Source: Diorhabda sublineata (taxonomy: Eukaryota; Arthropoda; Insecta; Coleoptera; Chrysomelidae). From it: a stretch of 64,000 bases of DNA. This document shows, piece after piece, positions 12,305-24,894 of this stretch. The translations under genes and the position numbers were made by a program. The number at the start of each line of letters is the position of its first letter. Position 1 is the first letter of the stretch. The notes below the pieces were generated by a model, which ran no database searches, was not told the DNA's origin, and was given only the letters and a program-made list of their open reading frames with translations. The stretch lies in contig NC_079478.1 of NCBI RefSeq assembly GCF_026230105.1, positions 22,831,653 through 22,895,652 of the forward strand, given 5' to 3'.

Positions 12305-13158
12305 AAATAAAGGCGTCACCAACGCTATTCAATATAATATTGGAAGGCATTGTGAGAAAGCACGATTATTGAATAAGAACATTATAACAGACGTAACACA
12401 TACGCAGATGATGTAACTATCATAGTAAATGAACAGAGGAAATTCATAAAGGTGATCAACAGATTAGAAGAAGAAGCAAGCAATTACGGACTGGAAATAA
12501 ATGCAGATAAAACAAAATATATGAGAATAGGGGGAAAGCATAAAGAGTATCGACCTTTAACTATCTAGAAATAACGTTGGGATAAACAACCAAAGACAGG
12601 TTAAAGGAAAGGATACGAAAAGGCTATCAAGCCTATGGAGGAAACAAAAATTTTTTTAAAAGACAAAAAGATAACCAAACAAAACAAAGTAAAAATGTAA
12701 GAAACCCTAATATGACCAGTAATCACGTATGCAATGTAAACAACAGTAATCAACAAAAAGGAAGAAGAAGAACTTGGAAGAACCGAGAGAAAAATAATGA
12801 GAACTATAACAGGTGTATACGAGACCCCGCTTACAACACAGGCGAAGAAACTAGAGCAAAGAAAACGAAGAAAGGGAGAAAGAGTTTGAGAAAAGAAAAT
12901 ATTGTGAGATATATAAAAACACAAGGACTCAACTAGGTTGAGCATATAATGAGAAGAAAACCAACTAAAATGATCAAAAGAATAATGCAATGGACTCTAT
13001 TGTGGCCAAGGAGAAAAAGTAGGCTGATAAAGACTTGGAGGAACGAAATAGAGAAGGACATAAGAGCACTTAATAGAGAGAACTGGAGGACAAAATGCCG
13101 GAACCAAAAGGAATGGAAAATAATGACAAAAGCAGCCAAGACAAACGATAAACTATAA
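12305..13158 (+). mobile_element. Non-LTR retrotransposon fragment (RT palm to C-terminus)
   Basis: On the + strand, with frame breaks, the sequence reads SPTLFNIILEGIVRK at about 12,316-12,360, the RT box that precedes the catalytic loop. TYADDVTIIV follows (YADD at 12,401-12,412, intact), then NYGLEINADKTKYMRIG. The later part (12,700-13,158) is a basic, lysine- and arginine-rich tail with KTWRNEIEKDIRALNRENW, typical of the C-terminal region of insect LINE ORF2 proteins. A stop after YMRIGGKHKEYRPLTI and later frameshifts make it inactive. It belongs to a different LINE family from the minus-strand fragment at 6,480-7,250. Confidence 0.8.
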
Positions 13159-13540
13159 ACAAAACAAAAACTCCACCCCTAAAAAAAAGGAATTTGAAGA
13201 TTTATAAGCGATAGCCTCAATCCGAAGGAGTGAAAAGCTTGATAATGATGAATATGTTGAAGGAACTCTATGAACCTGTTACTTATTTATGAAGAACGTC
13301 TGAAACTAGATATTCCTTGGGCATTCCGTTCATCAGATTCACCTACGCTCGACTTTTTAATATCACCTTTGTTGTAACTCTTCTTACCAACTACACCATT
13401 AAGGCTGGATACAAGTTTCGACAAGATATAGGCGAAGCTATAATACGAGGGTTATGTCAATTGAATTAATATAGTCAAAAAACAGGAAAAACACGCTTTC
13501 ATAGCATATGAAACTAAAAAGTGAAGAATGAATATAGTTC
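13159..13540. other. No gene seen
   Basis: Spacer between the LINE fragment and the palindromic element. Part of it may be the LINE 3' UTR. A stretch at about 13,487-13,520 partly resembles the left arm of the adjacent palindrome. Confidence 0.45.
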
Positions 13541-13770
13541 AAAAAAACTTAGAAACAAACTTTTGAGGCACATCACACTAAAAAAATAGAATAAAACAAT
13601 AATCAATGAAAAATATTTGTTCCATATTTCTCGTACATCGAGCACTCGACGCTTTTCAAAATAATAATACTAGTAAGTTTCAATTATTACCATTTTGAGG
13701 TTTTCTTAGAAAAAATTAGTTTCAACTTTTTAGTTTGGTGTGCTTCAAAAGCGTGTTTTTTAGTTTTTTT
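13541..13770. repeat. MITE-like palindromic element with about 55-bp imperfect inverted repeats
   Basis: The left arm (13,541-13,597) begins AAAAAAACTTAGAAACAAAC and carries CTTTTGAGGCACATCACACT. The right arm (13,711-13,770), read on the other strand, begins AAAAAAACTAAAAAACACGC and carries CTTTTGAAGCACACCAAACT. The core between them is non-coding and about 110 bases. Size and structure fit a non-autonomous DNA transposon. No target duplication is obvious and no autonomous partner is visible in the window. Confidence 0.5.
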
Positions 13771-16589
13771 AAATCATATTTATTTGAGATGGATATAGGA
13801 AAAAAAGGATAAAGTGTATGTTAATAAACCAGAGACTACTATACAGAAATATTTTAGACGAATTATTCACCTTTCAACTGTAAACTTTACTGTACTGTAC
13901 TAGAAAATGTTTTAAAAAGAGAAAAATGGCGAGCATCGTCTATAATTTTAATAAATAATTTGTAAAAGTTATTTTCCACGTACAAAAAAATCTTAATGAC
14001 AATGAATTAACGTGACACGGGTTATCCATTAACCTCATTATTTGAACCCCTGTAACTTCTGTTGCGGTGTAGCCATGTTATTCTTTGTTTATATTTATAA
14101 GATGATTTATGTCCGCATAACCTCTTTATTTGGTCTCTCTTCCAAATATTTTTCTCTTCCGTATTTGAACTTCTCCGTCTTTATTGTGAGTAAACGTATC
14201 GTTTTTCTCAAAGCTACCTAGGCTGATCTCTTCTACACCTAAAACACTATGACTGACCTTTTTAAAGGGTACTTATAGTTGGAATCCGAATTAGAAAGGA
14301 TCATTTCTCAGAATCAGAATTAATTGTGTCGAGCAACGAGCGGAAATTGGAAACTTTCGTTTGAAAAAGCTGACTCCCATTGAAACTCAAAGATTCTATG
14401 GATACGTTAGAAGAATCTGCAGTATCACATGAAAACATGAAAAGGTAAGTTGTTAAGTTTGAATGTGGTGGAGTGTTCTCAAGGTCACAACGTGTGACTA
14501 CTGGACAGATAGTGGAGGATTGTGTTATTTCATACTATGTGCTACATAGTATGAACATGAACACAATGAAAATTGTCTGCACTAATGTTAACAGATGCGC
14601 ACAAAGAGACTCGAATAGATATCCTAGAATGCTAGAGTATTGATGGGAAAAATTTGAGAGGAATAGAAAATTTCTTCAATCATCTTCAATTCTCGATTAT
14701 CTATGTATAAAAACTTACATTTTGTGTATTCACCATCGAGAAATAGTTGACAGACAAAGGTAATTGTTATCAAACTTGACAGGTTTTAATACAAAAATTT
14801 CCCTATATATCTTGATCAATACCTAGTTTAATCTGTTCCGAAATATACTAATGAGTTTTTAGCGTTCCCATATGTAAATGAGAATAAAAAAACTGCTTTC
14901 TATACGCTTAAAAGAATCAGCAAGCAGGCGCCATGTTCATTAAAACTTCACACTATACTCTCTCAAATTCAGCTTGTTTTTCTTGTCTATATTGGATGCA
15001 ACTTTTTTTATTTTCTTTCGTTATTTTTCCGCATGAAGTTGCGTGAAAAATAGACTTCTCTCACATAGAGTCACAACATTGGATGATTGATGAGAGCTAA
15101 TATGTTTGTGTACATTGTTATCTTTTAATCGTTATTAGCGTATCAGTCATCTATAATCAACTGAATTAGTATATATGAAGATATTTCTTCCATTCTAATT
15201 CCGTTAAATGGGTCACTTTTTTCAAAAAAATATTTTATACAGAATATTCCTAAGAATAAAATCTCTTTTCAATAGGCTACAAAATATTTTTAGAATTTAT
15301 TAACATAATACATTATTAAAATAATTTTTTGTGTTAGCTTATGCACACAGTACTTTTTGGAAAAGGACACTTTAGCTTTATTAGAAATACACGACTAGCA
15401 ACGTATGACGTATTGTCTGTGATCTAAAAGCACCAACATTTATGATAAGTTATTCTCAATAGTAAATTTTTTAGAATTATTTTTTCCAAGTACATAAAAG
15501 TGGAGCACTCAAAATAAAACGGATCCCAATCCAAGAGCAAAATAATTGAGATCTTATGTAGAAATTAATTCTTTGAACTTTGAATATAAAAGTGATATTC
15601 AATCTCGACGCGAATATGGCTAACTTAGATGCGCATGTACCTACTTTAAGTTGGACAACAAGCATTACAATTTTTTATATAAAAGACTGAGTGCCTAAAA
15701 CATAAATTTGAATTACCTCAAACCTAAATACGTGCCCATATTTTAATTAGTCAGTATTTATTTGTTCATCAGAATAAGTTAAGGATGAACTTTTCATCCC
15801 GGCGAGAGAAAAAAAAGTATACGCACCTAGAGAGAAAAGTAGAGCATTCGTGCCCGCGATTCTTGTCACCCGAGTCAAAATGAACTAATTGTATTCATGA
15901 AACCTCATTCACTAAAAACTCAATTACAGAAGTTCCACCAGCGTGAAGAAGATTCTTCATTAACAGATTTTATCGAGAAGTACAGGTTTATTGTACATAG
16001 CAAGAGATGAAAAAGCCAATATGTTAACACTTTTGACTACCTGTTTATTGATGAAACAGCACCTAATCATTCCACTGTCTTTTTGGTATGTCGAATATTT
16101 CATTTACTCAGTAGAAGTTTGAAGTTCGATGATTCAACTATAATCAGATATGATAATTTCGCACCTATTAGAAAAACTTGTTAAAAGATATTTCCATAAT
16201 TATAGTAAATCTTCAGGCTTCAAAGGCGCATTGGTAAATTTTTAATATCACAAATTTACAGAGAACATAGTTCAAACAAATATATATTTGAACTCTTCAA
16301 GTTATGTTTTATTTTCCGTCTTTACTCTCTCTACTGTACCTTTCAATCCGGTTCTGTCTTTTGTTCTTTCTATTCAACTCTTCTTAGATCTGATTTAACT
16401 TTTCCCATTCATTTCATTTTTGTTATTTTCAGTGGGTTTGGGTTATTTGTTGACAAAATGTTCAGTTTATTGAACAGAGTTTCAAAAGGTACCTGTCAAT
16501 GTACACAAAAATCAATATCTATGATAATAAGAAAGACATTTAGGACTTTATATAAAAGCAACTTATTTGTTTATTTACAATTCTTACAA
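13771..16589. other. No supported gene
   Basis: AT-rich DNA. A pyrimidine tract ending in CAG near 16,432 could act as a splice acceptor, but no recognisable exon follows. Nothing else could be assigned. Confidence 0.45.
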
Positions 16590-17750
16590 TTCTGTGAAAG
16601 TTAGTGAACAAAGTGAAGACTACAAAGATTAAAGATGGGGAAATTTTAATCTCTTTTGATGTAAGTTAATTTTTTCCCAGCGTGCCGATCCCGCAGACCT
16701 TTGTGTACCTTGAGGACTGAGATCTAATAATTTGGTAGCTGATATGATAGAAGAATATTTACAATCAACAAAAATATGTATGGAACAAAACTATTTCCAG
16801 TACAACAACGAATTCTACAAGCAAGATGAAGGAACAGCAATGGGAAACTGCCTATCACCATTTATGGCAGGGTATGGTACAGGTATTTGGATGATATTTT
16901 CGCCATATTCAATACGAAGAAGGCAAACATAGACGAATTCATTTTGGAACTCAAATCAAAATATTCATCTATAAAAATCACCTATGAAATGGAGAATAAT
17001 GGACAGACAATAATTTTTAGATACTTTAGCTATAGTAGTAGTATATAGTAATAGTAATATAGTAATAATGTATTTAGGAAAAACACTGCTACGTGCAGGT
17101 ACATTCCCGCTGATTCCTTTCAATGTATCCAATATAAAATGACAAGTATCCATTTTCTGGTACATCGGTTAATTCTCTTTCCACTCACAATCGAGAAATA
17201 CAATAAGGAAAAGTCATTCATTGAGGATATAGCTGTACACAACTGTTATTAAAAAGAATTGTAAATAGGTTAATCAATCGTCATAGGTTTAAGAAATCTC
17301 TATTTGAAACCACTTTTTTCCAAACCCAAAGTAAAATACAAGAAAAATTTGCTTTCATACCTTTCAATCTTTTTTACACGAGAGGATTGGAAGGAATATT
17401 TAGCAGAGTGGGTTTAAAATTTAAAATTTATAAATCCAACAACACATTAAAACAATTGTTAGGCAATCCTAAGGATAAAATACCAAATTTAGAAAAGAGT
17501 GGTATATATGAAAAAAAGTTGTGGTGATTGCGACCGAAAGTATATTGGGCAGACTAAGAGATCCGTTATTGTCCGGTTTAAAGAACACATAGCTCATTTG
17601 GAATATGGACGGACCGGCAAATCAGGTATTGCCGATCACGCTGACAGTCACAATCATTGCATAAATATTAATAATGTAAAATTGTTAAAAAATGTATCCA
17701 ATAATAAATTATTGGATGCATACATTACAGCCTCATTACAGCCTCCTTGA
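16590..17750 (+). mobile_element. Penelope-like retroelement relic: reverse transcriptase plus GIY-YIG endonuclease
   Basis: Penelope-like elements encode one protein with an RT related to telomerase and a C-terminal GIY-YIG nuclease. In order, with frameshifts, I read GEILISFDVS at about 16,638-16,663 (RT motif A, catalytic D) and LFPSVPIPQTF next. Then come YKQDEGTAMGNCLSPFMA near 16,820 (RT motif B'), DEFILELKSKYSSIKITYE near 16,935, and TATCRYIPADSFQCIQYK near 17,080. AFIPFNLF and LLGNPKDKIPNLEKSGIY follow; the GIY codons are at 17,501-17,509. After a frameshift, CGDCDRKYIGQTKR (YIG at 17,541-17,549) leads into RFKEHIAHLEYGRTGKS and HADSHNH. The RT YxDD loop after motif B' is missing or garbled. 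The copy is dead. The family call is firm because both domains are present in the right order. Confidence 0.88.
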
Positions 17751-18098
17751 TATTCACCGAACTTTTGGCTATGAATTGGTCCTATTCTGGTTTCTTATTA
17801 ACCTGGTCAAAACTTTGTAGGTCATATCCAGTTATATCCAAAAGGTCTCGCAGAAGGTCTTGTCACCTTTTTTGTAAATAAGGTATATTACAGCGTTGTT
17901 CCAATCATCTATTAGCTGCTCTTATTTTCATAATTTCCTTATTAGTTTGCGAATCTTTTTATGCAGTTTTTTCGCAAATTAGTGGTTAGTTGAATCAGAA
18001 ATTTTCTACGTACATAACTTAAAAAAATATACAGTCAAACAAATTGGAGTAACATTGTCCAATGATGCTGCCAGTCTCGTAAGTATAATGTGGTCGTT
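17751..18098. other. No gene seen
   Basis: Downstream flank of the Penelope-like element, possibly its terminal repeat region. No stem-loop like those at 40,871 and 41,311 was found here. Confidence 0.4.
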
Positions 18099-19126
18099 TA
18101 TACAGGATGTTCAAGGATAAGATGCGAAAAGTGACAAAAAAAATCTCATACAACCTCTCGTTTCTGAGTTATAGGCATGCGATTTCTAGATAGTTGCATA
18201 CGCCATGGAAACCGTTCGCCAAAAAGAGTCACTCTGAAGTTAATCATCATAAATTGTAATAATTGAAAATTGAAATATAGAAAAATTTAGTTGCTTTACA
18301 CACAACTTATCAAATAAGAACAAAAAACATAATATATGTTCAAAGTGAACATCTTTTAATTCTACACACGTCTACGAAGGATATTTCCTTGACCTTGAAA
18401 GAGCCATCCAAGATTCTGCCTTATAGCGCCACAATGGAAGTTTATTCTATCGATCATTTCGTTCCTTATGTTTACCGGTCCTTTCCGATCAATCCACCTA
18501 TTGGGAAAATGTTATTAACATATCTGCGAATGTTTAGAGGAATATCACATAACATGGGTGGGAGATCATTTTGGAGGAATTCTGAGTATCGCTGACCATT
18601 TTGTTTGTTGAACTGTCCCGTGAGGATTTTCATCTGCTGGGAGCTAATAAAACCGTCTCGTGTGAAACCAGCTTCATCAGTAAACAGTACTTTTCCAAGA
18701 AATGTATTATCAACTATTATATTATCAATAATTTCTCCTTATGTAAGTAAGACAATAATTTACAGTATGCAGTTAAATTGGAAATTTGATTATGTTTTTA
18801 TTACCTTCTGTAGTATTTTCAATAAATAATCACAATTCATGATAATTTTCTTCATAATGTCTTTTTATAGCGAACGGTTTTCTTGGCATGTACAACAATC
18901 CAAAAATCTACATATCTCCTAAACCATAAATTTTATCGAGTCAAACAAGAGTAAAAATCGATTGAAAAATTCAATCAATTCAATTCAATTGTAAAAGTTA
19001 CGAATTGTTAACCATTGGTCATGTGCTGCCCCTGGCCTTCAGATAGCAGTGTAGAATTATTTATTCCATGTGAAATATTATCTACTTATTACCGAATATT
19101 TTGCAAGTCCCGAAAGATCCTGTATA
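18099..19126 (-). mobile_element. IS630/Tc1/mariner-superfamily transposon with decayed, internally deleted transposase
   Basis: The minus strand from about 18,720 to 18,480 reads GKVLFTDEAGFTRDGFISSQ (first catalytic aspartate in TDEAGF), GQRYSEFLQNDLPPMLCDI and PLNIRRYVNNIFPIGGLIG. In intact relatives the WFQQDGAPPH segment with the second aspartate lies between PLNIR and the VRxYL stretch; here it is deleted. A word at 18,099 (TATACAGGATGTTC) and the complement of a word ending at 19,126 (TATACAGGATCTTT) are good candidates for terminal inverted repeats starting at a TA, giving an element of about 1.03 kb. Stops follow the last block. The ends are inferred; the transposase block is clear. 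Confidence 0.72.
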
Positions 19127-20834
19127 GTATGTATAAATATTGTTCTAAGAAGTAACATAGTATAATGGAATCCCAGAGGCATGTATCATAAGGGTTTAAT
19201 AATCCCCGCTATCCGTTGTAAATATTCAAATAAATTCTCATAACAACAAGTAAAACTACATTTCGTTGTTAAAGACCACAACGGAAAATACACAGATTTC
19301 ACCAGTTTATCATTATTATAGCATAGAAAACCTGATATTCTGAGTAACCAGTACAAAGGAATGTTATGTTGTATTAATCACAGCTATTGAATCTAGACCA
19401 ACAATACCGTTACGCAACTTTGATGTACTCCCAAATCAGAGAAATGTTCTTAATGTGTAATGCATTTGGTGCATATTGCAAGAGATGAAACTAAAACCAT
19501 CTTTTCGGTTAACTATGACTATGACTATGACGAGCTTTGAGCTTTTGTAATATTCCCAACGTCAACGAGAATTAACGGTTTAACTTAATAAATTTGACTC
19601 CATAAATTGTGGTAAAAAAATGTAGTCAACCGAATTATCACATACACGTTACGGTTGTGAAAATTTCCATATTTCAGGCAATTTATGATTCCTTCAAATA
19701 AACTATCTATTCTGAATTATGCGAGTTTTGTTGAATGAAAGTTGCTGAGGAACGTCTAAGAAATTTGTAAGCAGGAAAATCAAAACTACTGTTGTTTTTG
19801 GAATATACAGCACTTTGAAACAAAATACAGCACTTTCGATATTTTTTGTAAACCTTGAACCTAATAACAACAACAAGGAAGTTCACAAGATAGAAAATCT
19901 CATACCTCATATACCAAAAAATTGAATTTGAACAACCCAGACAAAGGCAAGAAATTCACCAATTCGTCAGATATCCGCTCTACGGCTATTCATTCTAAAA
20001 CCTATTAATTCAGTACTATGTCATGTCATGAAAAACCATCCAATGAAGCTATTAAAGTCCATTCCTTTGAATGCAATACGTATAAGAAGTTTTCAGTTCA
20101 GTTCAGTGAAAATTAGCTAATCTGGGAATTCAGTTGAACAAGTTCTCATAGACCAATTAGTTTACTTCCAATATAATGACTAACCTGTTGGAGATGTTAG
20201 AATATAATAATATCAATTCTAGATTAAAAGATAAATTGATATTTCAAAGAATTCGTTTAGAGTCCAAGATAACTAAAGTATCATCGAACAGGTGCAAAAT
20301 ATAACAAAATCATGCAAGACCTGGAAGATAAAAGCACCACTCCAGCAATTTCCCCGATGTTGATCGTCTTCGATGTAAATCAAGCCTCAGAAAATTCGTT
20401 CTCCTAGATTATTTCCTCATTCGTGAATCTTACCTTGAAGGTAGGTAATTTATGGTTAAGTATCAAGACGAATACAACAAGTTTGAAAGAATACTATTGA
20501 ATCATCATATTAAATTCGTATAGTAGAGGATTCTCCGATTGAATAACCCGTGTAAGAGTCGTCTAAGTATAGAAAATTAGCATTTGGATCAGTTGTTTAA
20601 TAAAAATGATTTTTACTACCTTTGACATTTTCAATTATGATATGCGTAAAAATAAGCAGCGATTTGTTACTGTGGGTCGAAGCGCTATGTAAATATATTT
20701 TCAACTTAATGTTTTCTGGCTGATCTCAATCATTTAAGAAGTTTTGCAAAACACAACAAGTACCTTAACTATCGATTGATTATAAAGGCTAACATTACGA
20801 ATATTCACACAATGACCATTATATGAGAGAGAAA
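19127..20834. other. No gene seen
   Basis: AT-rich DNA with a trivial CTATGA triplication near 19,512. No element or exon was recognised. Confidence 0.5.
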
Positions 20835-22510
20835 TGCTTTATTGTCAAAAAATTATTCGGAATTTGTAGACAAAAGCTTGTAAAGAACTAAAAAACAAAC
20901 ATAAAAATAACTATATAAAGAAAAAACATTGAATTGTTATATGTAATATACATTACATGTATTGTCAAAAGTAAACCAGATAATAAAATTTAACTGAGCA
21001 ACAATCCTAAAATAGGTAATAATTTGTATTAAAAATCAATAACATTATTAAATCAGTTCGTACCATGCTCCGAATTCAAATTATTATAATAAAAATCGTT
21101 TATAGAGTAGAAGGAACTAAATATGCCTTCAAATTATTGCGAAATGCGGGAAAAGATGATGTCGATTTGATTCCAATTGGTAAGTGATTGTGAATTGAGC
21201 CCTTAACCAATTCTGAACGTTGAGTAGGTAGATAGAGGTTGTCGTGTTCCCAAGTGCATAGCCAATGATCTTTCTAAAATTGGATAAGTGTGCTTACTAA
21301 TTAACAAACGGATTCAAGATGAATAAGGGAGGAAGAATCAATATTTTGAATTTAAAAAAGTCCCGGCAGTGAGCATCGCTGTTTAGTCCGAGTAAATGTC
21401 TAACAGTTCTCTTTTGTAGTTTGAAGATTCGCTGAAATTGAATCACAACACACCTACCCCAGAAATGAAGGAATTTTCGGAAATGTGACTCATTGAGGGC
21501 ATAATAAACTGTTATAGAGGTGGATAAGTTTAGTTCTTTATAAACTGATCTCAGCGCAAAGCAGGCAAAATTTAATTTTTTAGATAAAGCGGCATTATGT
21601 AACTCCTATTTCTAATAATTGTCTACAGCGGGCCCTACAGATTCAAAGACCTCAATTGATGGTGTTATTTGATACAAAAGGTTGCAATGGTTTTTTATTT
21701 GATGAAACTTTAGTTTTAAAAACGTTGAGGCACAGAAGATCAGAATTACACCATGATTTAAGGTTGATTAGAACACTAGATATAGTCCTATGAAGTGCCG
21801 TGAGATCAAGGTTGCTCCAAGAGAAACTAATATCGCCTGCAAGAAGATATATTTTATCACCGATACCTAGATAGGCGATGTCGTCTATAAAAAGAAGAAA
21901 CCAAATAGGGCCTAGTACTGAGCCTTGGGGCATTCCACAATCTATTGACTTGCAAGATAACATCGTTGTATCAACCCTTACTTCTGTTGGTAAGGTATGA
22001 CTTATGACCATACGAGAGGTGTTCCTCTTGATTAAGAATAACACAGTCGAAAGCCTTAGAAAAATCACAAAAAGTTGATGCATTGATGAAGTGATGGTCG
22101 CTTAGGCTGCAATAAACATTATTTAGGGGAGAGAATATAGCATATTTTCTGTTGCTTAAAAACGCTAATTAAATGATGTGGTAAGATGCTTTAATGTGCA
22201 TTCCAGCAGACTAGAAAACATTTTTAATAGTAAGTCAATCAATACTTGATGAGGATTTATTTTTGATGTTATTAATTGTACACAAAGTATTTATTTATGT
22301 TATCAGGTGAAGTAGACATTGTGCTGGACTAGGAAATCTTATTTCTTAGATCATTCACAATAGACCATGTTTTTTAGCAACATTACGAGAACTGGTGATT
22401 CTCCCATTATTATAAAGAACCTTGGGGTCTTCTATTGTCTTATGTGTGTTTATGAAAGCTTTCTTCGGCGTATTCTTTTTCTTGTTTTGCTCAAGAAATG
22501 TAAAAAGTTG
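20835..22510 (-). mobile_element. Non-LTR retrotransposon, copy 1 (CR1/jockey-like), 5'-truncated
   Basis: From right to left on the minus strand: FLEQNKKKNTPKKAF and KVLYNNGRITSSRNVA near 22,495-22,385, then in another frame TWSIVNDLRNKIS. These form the linker that precedes RT in many LINEs. The 21,652-22,083 frame carries SKIDCGMPQGSVLGP-type sequence (read as CKSIDCGMPQGSVLGP), FLLFIDDI, and a damaged FADD box (LLAGDISF). The C-terminal part and 3' UTR extend to about 20,835. The interval 20,835-21,640 aligns by eye with 55,765-57,240, showing two copies of one family in the same orientation. Frameshifts and the lost FADD make it inactive. Confidence 0.78.
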
Positions 22511-23405
22511 AAATTATTTTCAAATTTTTAGATTCTCAATTCTCCCACTCTGTTGATAACTTACGTTGTTGTGCCTAACCTAATAATGGGATCAAAAAAC
22601 TGATTGTCTCATTTGACTTTCTATTAATTAAGAATACGCAGTTTCGTAAATCTTTTCCTATTTAACTGACGATGCTTTCGCTGCTTCTACTAATTTCGGG
22701 GGATTCAGAGAAACTCGGAAACAGATATTTTCTACTTTATATTTATCAAAATAATTGAATCAGAAAATCTATTTGACATTATATTTGATTAATTCAAAAA
22801 TTTCCTTAATATCGTAAATTTGATTGTTGCTATAAATGCAACAACATATTAGTTTGAAAATTCACATGTTACATCATTGATGTTCTGACTAAGGTTATGA
22901 CTTAGGCAACTTCAAAGTATTTGCTGTGCACTTTTCTTGTGTCACCCTCGAGTTCTTGTAACAGACATGTAAGGCATCAACAATCTTTTTCTCTCCCCTT
23001 TTTTTGGTGAATAATAAATCAAGTATTGTCAATTCACGTTCTGCACATCTATTCAATAATAATTTTCTTGAACAAGTTTTTTGTTGTAATACGAAGAAAT
23101 TTGAGATTTCAACTTTATTTCATGGCATTATTTTGATAAAATACAACATTGGGGTTTAATTTGGTGTGGTTACCTCCAGTAATAGCATACAAATTCATTC
23201 ATTCCATAAGTTTAACACTCCGTTGATTCCTAACACTATAAATATTTCCCCTTATTTGTTTTCTTCTAGCTTCTCAAGGGAAATGCGTTCTATCAAATTA
23301 TATAATATTATCGTTTCTTACAGCGCACTCAAATTTCAAAACATAGGAGTAATAACAAGAAAATCATAATTTGTAATTTTATTCATATATTTGTGCTTTA
23401 CTCAT
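22511..23405. other. No gene seen
   Basis: AT-rich spacer between the LINE and the satellite array; the upstream part of the LINE could extend into its left end. No motif could be assigned. Confidence 0.4.
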
Positions 23406-23465
23406 ATTAGGTTAAGTTAGGTTATGTTAGTTTAGGTTAGGATAGGTTAGGTTAGGATAATATAG
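23406..23465. repeat. Interstitial telomere-like pentamer tract (degenerate TTAGG)
   Basis: The bases divide exactly into pentamers: ATTAG, GTTAA, GTTAG, GTTAT, GTTAG, TTTAG, GTTAG, GATAG, GTTAG, GTTAG, GATAA, TATAG. GTTAG is a rotation of TTAGG, the ancestral arthropod telomere repeat. The tract flows without break of phase into the 10-bp satellite. Confidence 0.7.
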
Positions 23466-24007
23466 GATAGTATAGGATATAGTATAGGATAGTATAGGAT
23501 AGTATAGGATAGTATAGGATAGTATAGGATAGTATAGGATAGTATAGGATAGTATAGGATAGTATAGGATAATATAGGATAGTATAGGATAGTATAGGAT
23601 AGTATAGGATAGTATAGGATAGTATAGGATAGTATAGGATAGTATAGGATAGTATAGGATAGTATAGGATAGTATAGGATAGTATAGGATATAGTATAGG
23701 ATATAGTATAGGATAGTATAGGATAGTATAGGATAGTATAGGATAGTATAGGATAGTATAGGATAGTATAGGATAGTATAGGATAGTATAGGATAGTATA
23801 GGATAGTATAGGATAGTATAGGATAGTATAGGATAGTATAGGATATAGTATAGGATATAGTATAGGATAGTATAGGATAGTATAGGATAGTATAGGATAG
23901 TATAGGATAGTATAGGATAGTATAGGATAGTATAGGATAGTATAGGATAGTATAGGATAGTATAGGATAGTATAGGACAGTATAGGATAGTATAGGATAA
24001 TATAGGT
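23461..24007. repeat. Tandem satellite, 10-bp unit AGGATAGTAT, about 54 copies
   Basis: Nearly perfect head-to-tail copies of AGGATAGTAT. The unit equals two pentamers (GATAG+TATAG), linking it to the adjoining GTTAG tract. Five 12-bp variants (AGGATATAGTAT) occur: one at 23,474 and two pairs at 23,686/23,698 and 23,840/23,852. The two pairs define a 154-bp higher-order unit (two 12-mers plus thirteen 10-mers) present at 23,686-23,839 and 23,840-23,993, differing by one base (AGGACAGTAT at 23,974). Rare AGGATAATAT variants are at 23,566 and at the right end. Confidence 0.97.
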
Positions 24008-24894
24008 ATAGATAATAAGTAAGGGAATGCCTACACGTATTACTGTAATTTTCCTAACACACTTAGTATCTGCTATTAGTACTCATTCATATGATGTGTC
24101 CACTAGAATCGTTAGAGCCAAAGTCCCCGTAGATTGTTGGTAACTCATACACATTATTATGCTTTTTAAAAATGCAGCCCGATAAACCAAATCTGAAAAT
24201 TGTATGCCAGTTTAAACCCGAATTCTATTACCACTATAATTTGATAATAATAACAAATTAATCATTCTTATCAATGTAAAATAGTAAGTAACAATAGGTA
24301 AAATTGGAATATCAGTTCACTTCTAGTTTAGCTGAGTGATAATTTATTGATAGTTTTTTCAAATTCAACCCGTTTTTCCAATTATAAAGGTCTCTAACGA
24401 CGTAAATACATATTCACGTCAAACTTGTCCTCTTGTTTCTGTTAATTATTCTCTCTACGTTATGGTTTGGGTTCAACGGTATTGACCGTCACTTTTAAGC
24501 AAGGCAAAAGCGCTCCCACATTTGTGCAGGTGAACTTTCTATCCTGAAATTGTCCTGAGTGTACCTGACTCCAGAGGGAACGTGAACAAAAAGCGAAATT
24601 TAATTGCGTTGCGTTTTTTTTTGAAATTTCTCATCTGAAAGTCTCCAATAACTCAATTAAAATTATATTTTGTTCAATAATAAATGATGGAACTTTTCTC
24701 ATGGATGTTTTGATATATTCATTCATATTAAAAACACTAAGGTGAAAGTAATATCACTAGAATAATTACATGTGAAATATTTGGAAGTAATTAAGATAAG
24801 ATCATATGATTTGCACTAACAGAAGTTATTAGATTCTATGTTCTAAGCTCTTTACACATTAGTCAGAATACGTGGGTTAGCATTGAAATTTTGA
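24008..24894. other. No gene seen
   Basis: AT-rich flank between the satellite and the mariner relic. No coding or element signal. Confidence 0.45.

Noticed and set aside
19505..19535. CTATGA tandem triplication
   Set aside because: Only three copies; trivial.
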